45,787 nt of DNA from Eubacteriales bacterium (GTDB lineage: Bacteria > Bacillota > Clostridia > Oscillospirales > Oscillospiraceae): NCBI GenBank assembly GCA_030529725.1, contig JAUMWI010000008.1, positions 1 through 45,787 on the forward strand. Direction: 5' to 3'. The notes beneath the pieces were generated by a model. It searched no databases, had not been told where the DNA came from, and worked only from the letters and a program-made list of their open reading frames with translations. This document shows, in pieces, positions 8,849-16,167 of the stretch (positions are counted from its first letter, which is position 1; each line of letters starts with the position of its first letter). A program made the translations under genes and the position numbers.

Positions 8849-9814
8849 ATGTTCTTCAACACCGATTTCTTCTTCTCCATGCTCCGTATCACCGCCCCCA
8901 TTCTCTTCGCCACACTCGGCGCAGTGGTGGGTGAAAAGGCCGGCGTTTCCAACATCGGTCTGGACGGTATCATGATGATCTCCGCGCTGTTCGGCTCGCT
9001 GACGACCTACTGGTCCGGCTCGTGGCTCGTGGGACTGACGGTGGCGGTGCTCATCGGTATCCTTGTCGCACTCCTGATGGGCTTTTTCGCCTTCAACCTC
9101 AAAACCGACATCATTCTTGTCGGTATCGCCATCAACATGATCGGCTCGGGCGGCACGCTGTTTCTCGTGAAGGTCATCACCGACCTCACCGAGGGCAAGG
9201 CCATGGCATCGACCACCTCCCTCATTACGCGCAACCTGCAGATTCCCTCGGTGCAGATCCCGATTCTGCGGAATATCCCCATTCTGGGCGATATTCTCTC
9301 CGGTCACTGCCTGCTGACCTACCTCGCGTTTATCCTGGTGTTCCTTGTGTGGGTGCTGCTGTACCGCACGCCGCTGGGACTCAACATCCGCTCCGTGGGT
9401 GAAAACCCGAACGCGGCGTCCTCCGTCGGCGTGAGTGTACTGAAGATCCGCTACATTGCCATCGCCTTCGGCGGCGCGATGTCCGGCTTCGGCGGCGCGT
9501 TCATGTCCATGTACTATGCAATGGGCTGGTCGCAGGACATGGTGGCAGGCCGCGGCTTCATCGCTCTTGCGGCGCAGGCCATGGGCGGCGGCGAGCCGTT
9601 CGGCTCCATGCTGGCCGCTCTGGTGTTTGGCTTCGCACAGGCACTGGGCATCAAGGTGTCCTCCAAGGGCATCGACTCCAACCTCGTCTCCCCGATCCCG
9701 TACCTTGTCACGATTCTCGGTCTCGTGGTCTTTGCCATCGTTGCCCGTCAGCGTGTCAAGCGTCAGCATTCCGCCGCGGCACTGAAAAAGACCGCGGAAA
9801 AGAACAGTAAGTAA
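8849..9814 (+). CDS. Nucleoside ABC importer permease 2
   Basis: This 321-residue second permease is YufQ/NupQ-like. It opens with LRITAPILFATLGAVVGEKAGVSNIGLDGIMM, where the EKAGVxNIGLDG pattern parallels the NQFNLGAEG loop of permease 1. It forms the heterodimeric membrane pore with permease 1. The ATG follows AAGGGAG and the gap from the previous stop is one base. A strong hairpin follows, and the nucleoside hydrolase genes continue in the same direction, so imported nucleosides probably meet the hydrolases directly. Confidence 0.9.
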   Translation: MFFNTDFFFSMLRITAPILFATLGAVVGEKAGVSNIGLDGIMMISALFGSLTTYWSGSWLVGLTVAVLIGILVALLMGFFAFNLKTDIILVGIAINMIGSGGTLFLVKVITDLTEGKAMASTTSLITRNLQIPSVQIPILRNIPILGDILSGHCLLTYLAFILVFLVWVLLYRTPLGLNIRSVGENPNAASSVGVSVLKIRYIAIAFGGAMSGFGGAFMSMYYAMGWSQDMVAGRGFIALAAQAMGGGEPFGSMLAALVFGFAQALGIKVSSKGIDSNLVSPIPYLVTILGLVVFAIVARQRVKRQHSAAALKKTAEKNSK

Positions 9815-9828
9815 GATTACTTTCCTGT

Positions 9829-9854
9829 GTCTGCCGCCCTTTCGGGCGGCAGAC
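9829..9854 (+). terminator. Hairpin between permease and hydrolase genes
   Basis: A perfect 11-bp stem (9829-9839 with 9844-9854) has loop TTTC. The following bases are only weakly T-rich, so read-through into the hydrolases is likely. Confidence 0.6.
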
Positions 9855-9890
9855 TGTTCTCAGGAGAGCTTCTCCGGAAAGGAACCGTTT

Positions 9891-10880
9891 ATGTTTGATC
9901 TATCCACCCTGTTTGCCGCCGCCCGTGCAAGCGGTCGCGCCGTTCCCGTGATCCTTGACGGCGACCCCGGCCACGACGACGCGATCGGCTGGATGCTGGC
10001 AAAGGCAAGTCCTCTGCTGGATATCCGCGCCGTCACCTCCTGCGCCGGAAATCAGACGCTGGAGAAAACCACCTACAACGCCCGGCGCATCTGTGCGCTG
10101 CTGGGCATTGACGCCCCCATCGCCATGGGACTGCACCACCCCCTGCTCTCCGATCCCATTACCGCCGGCAATATCCACGGCCAGTCCGGACTGGACGGCC
10201 CCAGGCTGCCGGAGCCGGTGGGCGAGCTTTCCCCTCTTACCGCGGTGGAGCTGATGGCGAAGGTCCTTCGCGAGAGTGCGGAGCCGGTCGTCATCGTAGT
10301 CACCGGCCCTGAAACGAACGTCGCCGCGCTCCTGCTTGCGCATCCCGAGCTGAAGCCGAAGATCGCCGGCATCAGCGTCATGGGCGGCGGCATTGCCTAC
10401 GGCAACTGGACGGCTGCCGCCGAGTTCAACATTCTGGTCGATCCCGAGGCGGCGGAGATCGTGTTCTCCTCGGGCCTGCCCGTGCAGATGTGCGGACTGG
10501 ACGTGACGGAGCGCGCGCTGATCTTCCCCGAGGATTTCGAACGCATTCGCGCCGTGGATAACGGCGTTGCCCGCGTAGTGGCGGAATGGCTGGACTTTTT
10601 CTACCGCTTCCACCGCACGCTCGGCTATGCCGGTGCGCCGGTGCATGATCCCTGCGCCATTGCCTCGCTGCTGCACCCCGAGCTGTTCACGATCCGTGAG
10701 ATGCACGTTGCCATCGAGACGCGCGGCGAATACTGCCGCGGCACGACCGTGGGCGACACGTCCGGCCGGCTCGGCCCTGCCAATGCCCGCTGCGTCATGG
10801 ATGTTGACCGCGACGGCTTTGCTGCGCTGCTGCTCGACGCCGTGAAGGCGTATAACGGATGGGAGGTGCCGCAGGCATGA
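9891..10880 (+). CDS. Inosine-uridine type nucleoside hydrolase, copy 1
   Basis: This 329-residue cytosolic N-ribohydrolase would split nucleosides with water to base and ribose. The calcium-binding DxDPGxDD signature is at D23-G-D25-P-G-H-D29-D30. The later family parts are visible: VTGPETNVA, MGGGIAYGNWTAAAEFNI, and VHDPCAIA, which contains the catalytic His. The 18-residue N-terminal extension before the signature is a little longer than usual. The ATG at 9891 follows AAAGGAACC. Its stop overlaps the next hydrolase start (ATGA). It probably acts on nucleosides taken up by the upstream importer; base preference cannot be read from the sequence. Confidence 0.92.
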   Translation: MFDLSTLFAAARASGRAVPVILDGDPGHDDAIGWMLAKASPLLDIRAVTSCAGNQTLEKTTYNARRICALLGIDAPIAMGLHHPLLSDPITAGNIHGQSGLDGPRLPEPVGELSPLTAVELMAKVLRESAEPVVIVVTGPETNVAALLLAHPELKPKIAGISVMGGGIAYGNWTAAAEFNILVDPEAAEIVFSSGLPVQMCGLDVTERALIFPEDFERIRAVDNGVARVVAEWLDFFYRFHRTLGYAGAPVHDPCAIASLLHPELFTIREMHVAIETRGEYCRGTTVGDTSGRLGPANARCVMDVDRDGFAALLLDAVKAYNGWEVPQA

Positions 10881-11809
10881 TTGAAAAGAAATACCCCGTC
10901 TGGCTCGATGTGGACACCGGCGTGGACGATGCCGCCGCGCTGCTGGTAGCTTCGCGCCTGACGCAGCTGGATATTCGCGGCATCTCGGCAGTTGCCGGCA
11001 ATGTGGAGCTGGAGCACACATTCGCCAACACGCGCAACGTCTGCGCCCTGGCAGGTCTGCACGTTCCGGTCTACCGCGGAGCGGACAAGCCCCTGCTTCG
11101 CCCGCTTTGCACCGCGGCGCACGTCCACGGCTTTGACGGGCTCGGCGGTGTGGTACTGCCGGAGAGCGACGCCCTGGTCGAAACACTCCCTGCATGGGAC
11201 GCGCTCTATGCCGAGGCCGTCCGTCAGCGCGGCGAGCTGCAGCTCATCGCCACAGGACCGCTTACCAACCTTGCCATCGCCTTTTCCAAGTATCCCGACC
11301 TTCCCGGGCTCCTCAAGCGCATTCTCATCATGGGCGGCTCGTCCAAGGAGGGCAACGATACTCCGGCGGCGGAGTTCAACATCTATGTCGATCCCCATGC
11401 CGCGCAGGCGGTTTTCAAGTGCGGTGCGCCGCTGGTGATGTGCGGACTGGACGTGACCATGCAGGCGATGCTTCTGCCCGATGAGATCGAAGCGATCGGA
11501 CGCAGCGGCCGCATCGGCCGGTTTTTCCGCGACAGCACGAAAAAGGCGCTTGCCTTCCATCAGGCGAACGGCACACCCGGTATGTGCCTGCACGATGTCT
11601 GTCCCGTCCTTTATCTCACGCATCCGCACCTGTTTCAAGGGCAGGAGGCCGGCGTCTATGTGGAGACGCAGGGCACTGTCACGCTCGGCAAGACCGTGAC
11701 CGACCTCTGGAGCGACTTCCAGTTCCCGGCAAAAAACGCCTTTGTCGTGCTGGACGTAGACCGCAGCGCCTTCGCCTCACTCATCCGCGACCTGCTGACC
11801 GCAGGCTGA
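10877..11809 (+). CDS. Inosine-uridine type nucleoside hydrolase, copy 2
   Basis: This 310-residue paralogue of the preceding gene has the metal signature D11-V-D13-T-G-V-D17-D18, then ATGPLTNLA, MGGSSKEGNDTPAAEFNIYVDP, and LHDVCPVL as the catalytic-His region. The start at 10877 is chosen because GGGAGGTG sits just upstream and it overlaps the previous stop by ATGA; an in-frame ATG six codons earlier lies before that site. Two non-identical hydrolases in one operon suggest complementary purine and pyrimidine specificities (inference). A bidirectional terminator follows at 11821, which also ends the tRNA fragment coming from the other strand. Confidence 0.92.
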   Translation: MIEKKYPVWLDVDTGVDDAAALLVASRLTQLDIRGISAVAGNVELEHTFANTRNVCALAGLHVPVYRGADKPLLRPLCTAAHVHGFDGLGGVVLPESDALVETLPAWDALYAEAVRQRGELQLIATGPLTNLAIAFSKYPDLPGLLKRILIMGGSSKEGNDTPAAEFNIYVDPHAAQAVFKCGAPLVMCGLDVTMQAMLLPDEIEAIGRSGRIGRFFRDSTKKALAFHQANGTPGMCLHDVCPVLYLTHPHLFQGQEAGVYVETQGTVTLGKTVTDLWSDFQFPAKNAFVVLDVDRSAFASLIRDLLTAG

Positions 11810-11820
11810 ACCACATAAGA

Positions 11821-11864
11821 AAAAGCCGAAAGTCCTTTGCTGATAAAGGGCTTTCGGCTTTTTT
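11821..11864. terminator. Bidirectional terminator at the left element border
   Basis: The stem is AAAGCCGAAAG...CTTTCGGCTTT with a small loop near GCTGAT. T6 follows on the plus strand and T-rich sequence on the minus strand. It ends the hydrolase operon and originally also the host tRNA-Arg read from the other side. Confidence 0.85.
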
Positions 11865-11910
11865 GGCACCCCGAACTGGATTCGAACCAGCGGCCTACCG
11901 CTTAGGAGGC
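11864..11910 (-). pseudogene. 3' half of the host tRNA-Arg(CCT), cut by the element
   Basis: Read on the minus strand this is the anticodon loop CTCCTAA, the 3' anticodon strand GCGGT, a T-arm (GCTGG TTCGAAT CCAGT), the acceptor strand TCGGGGT, discriminator G and encoded CCA (11864-11866). The 5' half is missing here: upstream of the loop only GC still fits the stem. The missing half is at 25205-25245, where acceptor GCCCCGA and anticodon strand ACCGC pair fully with this half. This is attL of the inserted element. Confidence 0.9.
11900..11910 (+). repeat. attL core (11-bp direct repeat)
   Basis: The sequence GCTTAGGAGGC covers the anticodon loop and adjoining stem bases of tRNA-Arg. The same 11 bases occur at the right border (25205-25215) and inside the cargo tRNA (24975-24985). 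Confidence 0.85.
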
Positions 11911-11971
11911 CTGACCTATCCCCTTTTGAGGGTACGCATTATTCATAAATGCTATATATTGCGTGTTTCAC

Positions 11972-12002
11972 GCCGCAGGACACTATGTCTTGCGGCATTT
12001 TT
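11972..12002 (+). terminator. Terminator-like hairpin at the left element end
   Basis: The 10-bp stem is GCCGCAGGAC with GTCTTGCGGC (one G-U pair), loop ACTAT, followed by ATTTTT. It may block host transcription entering the element. Confidence 0.6.
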
Positions 12003-12030
12003 GCAGCTTTTACAGTGCTGCTGAACACAA

Positions 12031-12062
12031 TGGTGCCATGCAGGGTGCCACAAATGGTGCCA
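12031..12062 (+). repeat. Putative integrase arm-type sites, left
   Basis: Three copies of (T/G)GGTGCCA lie at 12031-12038, 12043-12050 and 12055-12062. The first pair recurs near the right end (25093-25112) with 19 of 20 identical bases in the same orientation. Directly repeated short sites inside both ends are what the N-terminal domain of lambda/Tn916-type integrases usually binds. Confidence 0.6.
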
Positions 12063-12246
12063 TATTGGTACAACATTTCAAAACTGTCCGCTACAACGTA
12101 CAGAATGGGTAAAAATTGTACAATCCCCACGGATCAACTTCCAGCCAAGAAATTTGTGATATTGCAAATGTATCCAACAGAGAAAAGGACATGTGGCTTT
12201 CTATATGCTCGTGTCTCTTTATCATATTTGTTCTAAAAGCGCGGGA

Positions 12247-12274
12247 TTGACATTACAGATTTTTGTAGTAAAAT
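12247..12274 (+). promoter_or_regulatory. Promoter of the restriction-modification operon
   Basis: TTGACA (12247-12252), 16-base spacer, TAAAAT (12269-12274). The spacer is occupied by one copy of an operator-like palindrome. Confidence 0.7.
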
Positions 12275-12313
12275 ACGGTATAGTATTAGTGTGTTTTATT
12301 ACAAAATTTTGTA
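12254..12313 (+). promoter_or_regulatory. Paired operator-like palindromes for the RM regulator
   Basis: A perfect 14-bp palindrome TACAAAATTTTGTA lies at 12300-12313. A 12-of-14 match, TACAGATTTTTGTA, lies at 12254-12267 inside the promoter spacer. The centres are 46 bp apart and both precede the winged-helix gene. This is the layout expected for autorepression by that protein (inference). Confidence 0.6.
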
Positions 12314-12330
12314 GAAAAGGTGGTGAATTG

Positions 12331-12621
12331 ATGGCAAGCCGCATTTCAGATATTTTTAAAACGGAAGAAGCCGTATTGCTGCTTTGGCTGTCAGATCACC
12401 AGTCGAAAACACGAGATGGCCCAGTAATAAAGTTTTCACAAAACGAATTAGCTGATGAACTTCAACGCAGCCCAACAACTGTAAATAAATGGATGCAGGC
12501 GTTATGCAAAGCAGACTGCATTGAGAGCAAAAAGAAAGGCAACTACTGTATGACGCATAAGGGTCAAAAAGTAGTTGCAGCTATAAGGAAAATCGAAATC
12601 ATACTGGCTGATGATCAGTGA
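12331..12621 (+). CDS. Winged-helix regulator at the head of the RM operon
   Basis: This 96-residue protein has a helix-turn-helix core around FSQNELADELQRSPTTVNKWMQALCKADCIESKKKGNYCMTHKG, which reads as recognition helix (SPTTVNKWMQAL) plus wing. That is MarR/replication-initiator-like winged-helix architecture. The ATG at 12331 follows AAAAGGTGG; the in-frame extension upstream runs through the promoter and is rejected. It is followed 20 bases later by the restriction-modification gene, so it may time restriction and methylation like a controller protein, although it is not of the small XRE-type C-protein family. Paired palindromes upstream are its likely binding sites. Confidence 0.7.
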   Translation: MASRISDIFKTEEAVLLLWLSDHQSKTRDGPVIKFSQNELADELQRSPTTVNKWMQALCKADCIESKKKGNYCMTHKGQKVVAAIRKIEIILADDQ

Positions 12622-12641
12622 TTGCAAAGGAGATAATACAT

Positions 12642-14669
12642 ATGGCTACGACAGAACAGAAAGTAATCGTTATACCGGAAGGTAAAATTTGCGACTACAT
12701 TGACCAGAAGTTCCGTAATGACACCCCAGAAGAATACGTTCGGCAAACAATAGAAAAGCGGTTGGTTAACGAACATAAATATCTTCCCGGCCAGATAAAG
12801 ATAGAGTTTACTTTACAGGTGGGCTCCAATAAGCCCCGTGCGGACATCGTAATTTGGGACAAGGATGCTGCCGAGCAGACACAGGGAACGATTAAACTGA
12901 TTATCGAATGTAAAAAAGAGACCGTCGATGCCCGCAACGCAAAAGACGGCATTGCCCAGCTCCAGTCCTATATGTCTGTTTGCCCGAATTGCGAGTGGGG
13001 TATGTGGACGAACAGTATTCAAAAATACGTATTCCGTAAAATGGTAGACGAGGCGGGCAATATCACATTTATGGAATACAACGACATTCCCTCTGCTGAC
13101 GGTAATCTCGATGACGTAAACCGCCCCAGCAGAACCAGCCTCAAAAACGCCTATGATGACAATCTCCTTTTCGTTTTTAAGACCTGTCATAACCACATTT
13201 ACGTGAATGATGGTATGCAAAAGCAGCCCGCATTTTTCGAGCTGCTGAAAGTCATATTCTGCAAAATTGAGGACGAGCGTAACATTCCTAACCCGTTGGA
13301 GTTCTATACGACATCGGACGAGCGATCCAACCCAGACGGCCAGCTTACTGTAAAGAAGCGTATTTCGAAGATTTTCGAACGCGTGAAAAAGCGTCACGGC
13401 AAAATCTTTGACGCAAACGACGAGATCAAATTGAGCCCACGCAGCCTTGCATATATCGTCAGTGAGTTGCAGCGTTATAGTCTGCTGAATACGAATATCG
13501 ACATCAAGGGCAAAGCATATGAGGAAATCGTTGGAGCAAACCTCCGTGGTGACCGTGGCGAATTCTTCACACCCCGCAATGTCATGAAAATGGTCGTTGA
13601 GATGGTCAATCCGCAGACGGATGAGCGCGTCCTCGACAGCTCCTGCGGAACCGGTGGCTTCATCGTAACTGCCATGACGCATGCCATAGATCAACTGGAG
13701 CAGCAGTATTCAGACGCCCTCGGCATAAAGCGCGAGGATTGGGACGATAATACCGTCCGCGCATTCCGGGATAAAATATCCGAGATGGCAGCATCAAACT
13801 ATTTTGGATTTGACATTAACCCCGATCTGGTCAAGGCCACAAAAATGAACATGGTCATGAACAATGACGGCAGCGGCAACATTCTCCAGACCAATTCCCT
13901 CCTGCCGCCTCACGAGTGGTCGGACGAGTTCAAAACGCGGTTGGCAGATGCGCTTGGAATACACAAGTCCGATTTGCGTAATCACAATTCCATCGCATTT
14001 TTCGATGTAATCGTCACGAATCCGCCCTTTGGCAGCAAAATTCCCATTAAGGATAAAAACATCCTTGAGCAGTTTGCCTTGGCCCACATTTGGGAATGTG
14101 ATAAGAAAACCGGTGTATGGAAGATGACAGATCGCCTGCAGTCCTCCGTCCCGCCGGAAATCCTCTTTATAGAGAGATGCACGCAGCTTCTTGTCCCCGG
14201 CGGACGCATGGGTATCGTCCTGCCCGATTCTATCCTCGGTTCACCCGGCCTTGGATATATCAGAGAGTGGATGATCGCAAATCACCGCATCGTGGCAAGC
14301 ATCGACCTTCACGTAGATACCTTCCAGCCCCGCAACGGCACACAGACCTCTGTGCTCATTCTCCAGAAGAAAACGCAGGCGCAGAAGGACGCCGAGGAAA
14401 AGAGTGGAACCATGGCCGACTACAACATTTTCATGGCTATGGTTGAGAAGGTCGGTCACGACAAACGCGGCAATCCGATATTCAAGCGTGACAAAGAAGG
14501 AAATGAAATCCTTGTACCGGACACCAACAGTGTGCTTGTCCTCGGGGAAACCGGAGACGGTGACAGGACAGTTTCTCAGCAGCAGAAGGTCAAAGTTGAA
14601 GATGACCAGACACCGGATGTACCTGCCATTTTCGCAGAGTGGAAGCAGCAGGAGGGATTAGGATGGTAA
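12642..14669 (+). CDS. BcgI-like fused endonuclease/N6-adenine methyltransferase
   Basis: This 675-residue protein carries both restriction and modification parts. Residues about 1-140 form an HsdR-N-like PD-(D/E)XK nuclease, with D68 in PRADIVIWD and E89-C-K91 in LIIECKK. Residues about 260-600 form an N6-adenine methyltransferase with motif I DSSCGTGGF (D332 to F340) and catalytic NPPF (N460 to F463). No helicase/translocase HsdR gene is present, so this is not a classical type I system. A nuclease-methylase chain plus a separate specificity subunit is the plan of BcgI (type IIB, cutting on both sides of its site). The ATG at 12642 follows AAAGGAGA. The stop overlaps the specificity gene. 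Confidence 0.85.
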   Translation: MATTEQKVIVIPEGKICDYIDQKFRNDTPEEYVRQTIEKRLVNEHKYLPGQIKIEFTLQVGSNKPRADIVIWDKDAAEQTQGTIKLIIECKKETVDARNAKDGIAQLQSYMSVCPNCEWGMWTNSIQKYVFRKMVDEAGNITFMEYNDIPSADGNLDDVNRPSRTSLKNAYDDNLLFVFKTCHNHIYVNDGMQKQPAFFELLKVIFCKIEDERNIPNPLEFYTTSDERSNPDGQLTVKKRISKIFERVKKRHGKIFDANDEIKLSPRSLAYIVSELQRYSLLNTNIDIKGKAYEEIVGANLRGDRGEFFTPRNVMKMVVEMVNPQTDERVLDSSCGTGGFIVTAMTHAIDQLEQQYSDALGIKREDWDDNTVRAFRDKISEMAASNYFGFDINPDLVKATKMNMVMNNDGSGNILQTNSLLPPHEWSDEFKTRLADALGIHKSDLRNHNSIAFFDVIVTNPPFGSKIPIKDKNILEQFALAHIWECDKKTGVWKMTDRLQSSVPPEILFIERCTQLLVPGGRMGIVLPDSILGSPGLGYIREWMIANHRIVASIDLHVDTFQPRNGTQTSVLILQKKTQAQKDAEEKSGTMADYNIFMAMVEKVGHDKRGNPIFKRDKEGNEILVPDTNSVLVLGETGDGDRTVSQQQKVKVEDDQTPDVPAIFAEWKQQEGLGW

Positions 14670-16156
14670 ATTCGAACTTAGCGCGAGCCGTTGATCCCGC
14701 TCCGATAATGGAGATCGAGATTGACGATCAGCCGATTAAATGGTGCTCCGTGTCGCTTTCCGATGTGGTTTCAAGAGGAAAGCGGTTGGAAGCCAGCGTA
14801 TTTGATGTTGAGGCAAAGCAAGCGAGAGAAACAGTTGCAAATTGCAGATATGGAACGGTTCCCCTTGCGGGTGACACTGGCATAATAGAAACGGCATACT
14901 ACCCGGGGTGGATTCAACGAAGCCGCTTAAAGCGAATATACTGTGAAAAACCATACGGGGAAGGGTTTTATCTTCCCTCGCAGATGACAAGCGTTTACCC
15001 TGTTCCTGATAAGAACATTTTGAGATTAGCTGACTGTGATATGGATGAATTGCGCCTTAAGGAGAACACTCTTCTCCTTACACGAAGTGGGACAATCGGT
15101 AATGTCGCTTATGTCTCAAAAACACTGGCCGGTTTAGTGTTTTCCGACGATGTGATCCGTATTTCTTTCAAAAACGCTTTTGATTTAGGATATACATATG
15201 CCTTTTTGAAATCAAAAATAGGAAATATCATTTTGCAAACAAACCAGTATGGTTCTGTGATAACCCACATAGAACCCGGGCATTTGGAAAATGTGCAGAT
15301 TCCAGATGCACCTATCGAACTAAGAAAACAGATTCACGATACAGTTTCACAGTCCTATGCACTGCGTGACGAATCGAATGAGCTGATCGACAAGGCAAAC
15401 GCGCTGCTGAAGGAAGCCCTGTGCTTGCCCGATGTCAGCGAATTTGATGTTGATTACTATAAGAAATCTGCGCCGGTGGATACGTTCAGCGTAAAGCTGA
15501 GCAATATGGCGGGCCGCTTGGATGCCTCGTATCATGTTCCTATTGTTGACGCTATCACAGCTCACTTGCAGAAATACGCGGAAGAAGTAACCTCCGTGGG
15601 CGATAAGCGGATCAGCAAAGAAGTTATTCTCCCCATGAGATTTAAGCGGGTATATGTTGATGAAGGGCATGGCCGCGTGCTGTTTGGCGGGAAGCAGCTT
15701 TATGAACTTGATCCGTCTGGAAAGAAATATTTATCCGTTGCAAAACACGAAAAACTTTTCAAAAAGCTGGAAGTGTCGCAAAATACAACTTTAATCACCC
15801 GTAGTGGTACCATCGGCAAGGTTGCCCTCGTTCCAAAGCATTGGGAACACTGGATCCCTTCCGATCATATTATTCGTGTTGTCCCCGCCAATAACGAGAT
15901 TGCCGGATATCTTAATATTTTCTTGGCGTCGGATTACGGATACCAACTGATTACGCGTTTCACCTATGGTTCTGTGGTTGACGAGGTAGACGACACGCAC
16001 GTGAGCAACATCCCCGTTCCGCTTTTGAAGGACAAGGCTGTACAGAAACAGATCAATGATCTGGCACTGGAAGCGAGCCAGAAACGCTATGAAGCATATA
16101 CGCTGGAGCAGCAGGCCCTTCGCACGATGGACGAAGAAGTAATCTACGCGAAGTGA
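14663..16156 (+). CDS. Restriction-modification specificity subunit (HsdS-like)
   Basis: This 497-residue protein has two target-recognition domains. The two halves repeat: LTRSGTIGNVAYVSKTLAG in the first matches ITRSGTIGKVALVPKHWEH in the second, each followed by a D(V/H)IIR(I/V)-like strand and by a helical spacer (about residues 215-255 and 465-497). This is the pseudo-twofold design that reads a split DNA site. It guides the upstream nuclease-methylase. The ATG at 14663 follows GGAGGGATTAGG and overlaps the upstream stop by 7 bases; an earlier in-frame GTG is less well placed. At 497 residues it is longer than the BcgI B subunit and nearer to HsdS of type I systems. Confidence 0.88.
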   Translation: MVNSNLARAVDPAPIMEIEIDDQPIKWCSVSLSDVVSRGKRLEASVFDVEAKQARETVANCRYGTVPLAGDTGIIETAYYPGWIQRSRLKRIYCEKPYGEGFYLPSQMTSVYPVPDKNILRLADCDMDELRLKENTLLLTRSGTIGNVAYVSKTLAGLVFSDDVIRISFKNAFDLGYTYAFLKSKIGNIILQTNQYGSVITHIEPGHLENVQIPDAPIELRKQIHDTVSQSYALRDESNELIDKANALLKEALCLPDVSEFDVDYYKKSAPVDTFSVKLSNMAGRLDASYHVPIVDAITAHLQKYAEEVTSVGDKRISKEVILPMRFKRVYVDEGHGRVLFGGKQLYELDPSGKKYLSVAKHEKLFKKLEVSQNTTLITRSGTIGKVALVPKHWEHWIPSDHIIRVVPANNEIAGYLNIFLASDYGYQLITRFTYGSVVDEVDDTHVSNIPVPLLKDKAVQKQINDLALEASQKRYEAYTLEQQALRTMDEEVIYAK

Positions 16157-16167
16157 GGTGAATCAGG

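Larger units (their letters stand above)
11911..12246. other. Left element end: non-coding, integrase-type sites
   Basis: No convincing gene lies between the left core and the promoter at 12247. The stretch holds a terminator-like hairpin (11972-11996) and three TGGTGCCA-type repeats (12031-12062) that also occur near the right end. Open frames here lack ribosome sites. Confidence 0.6.

Noticed and set aside
12193-12330. Longer N-terminus for the winged-helix regulator
   Set aside because: The extension would translate the promoter and operator region; the ATG at 12331 has a clear AAAAGGTGG site.
12642-16156. Classical type I restriction-modification system
   Set aside because: No helicase/translocase HsdR gene exists in the element, and the methylase chain already carries a PD-(D/E)XK-like nuclease domain.
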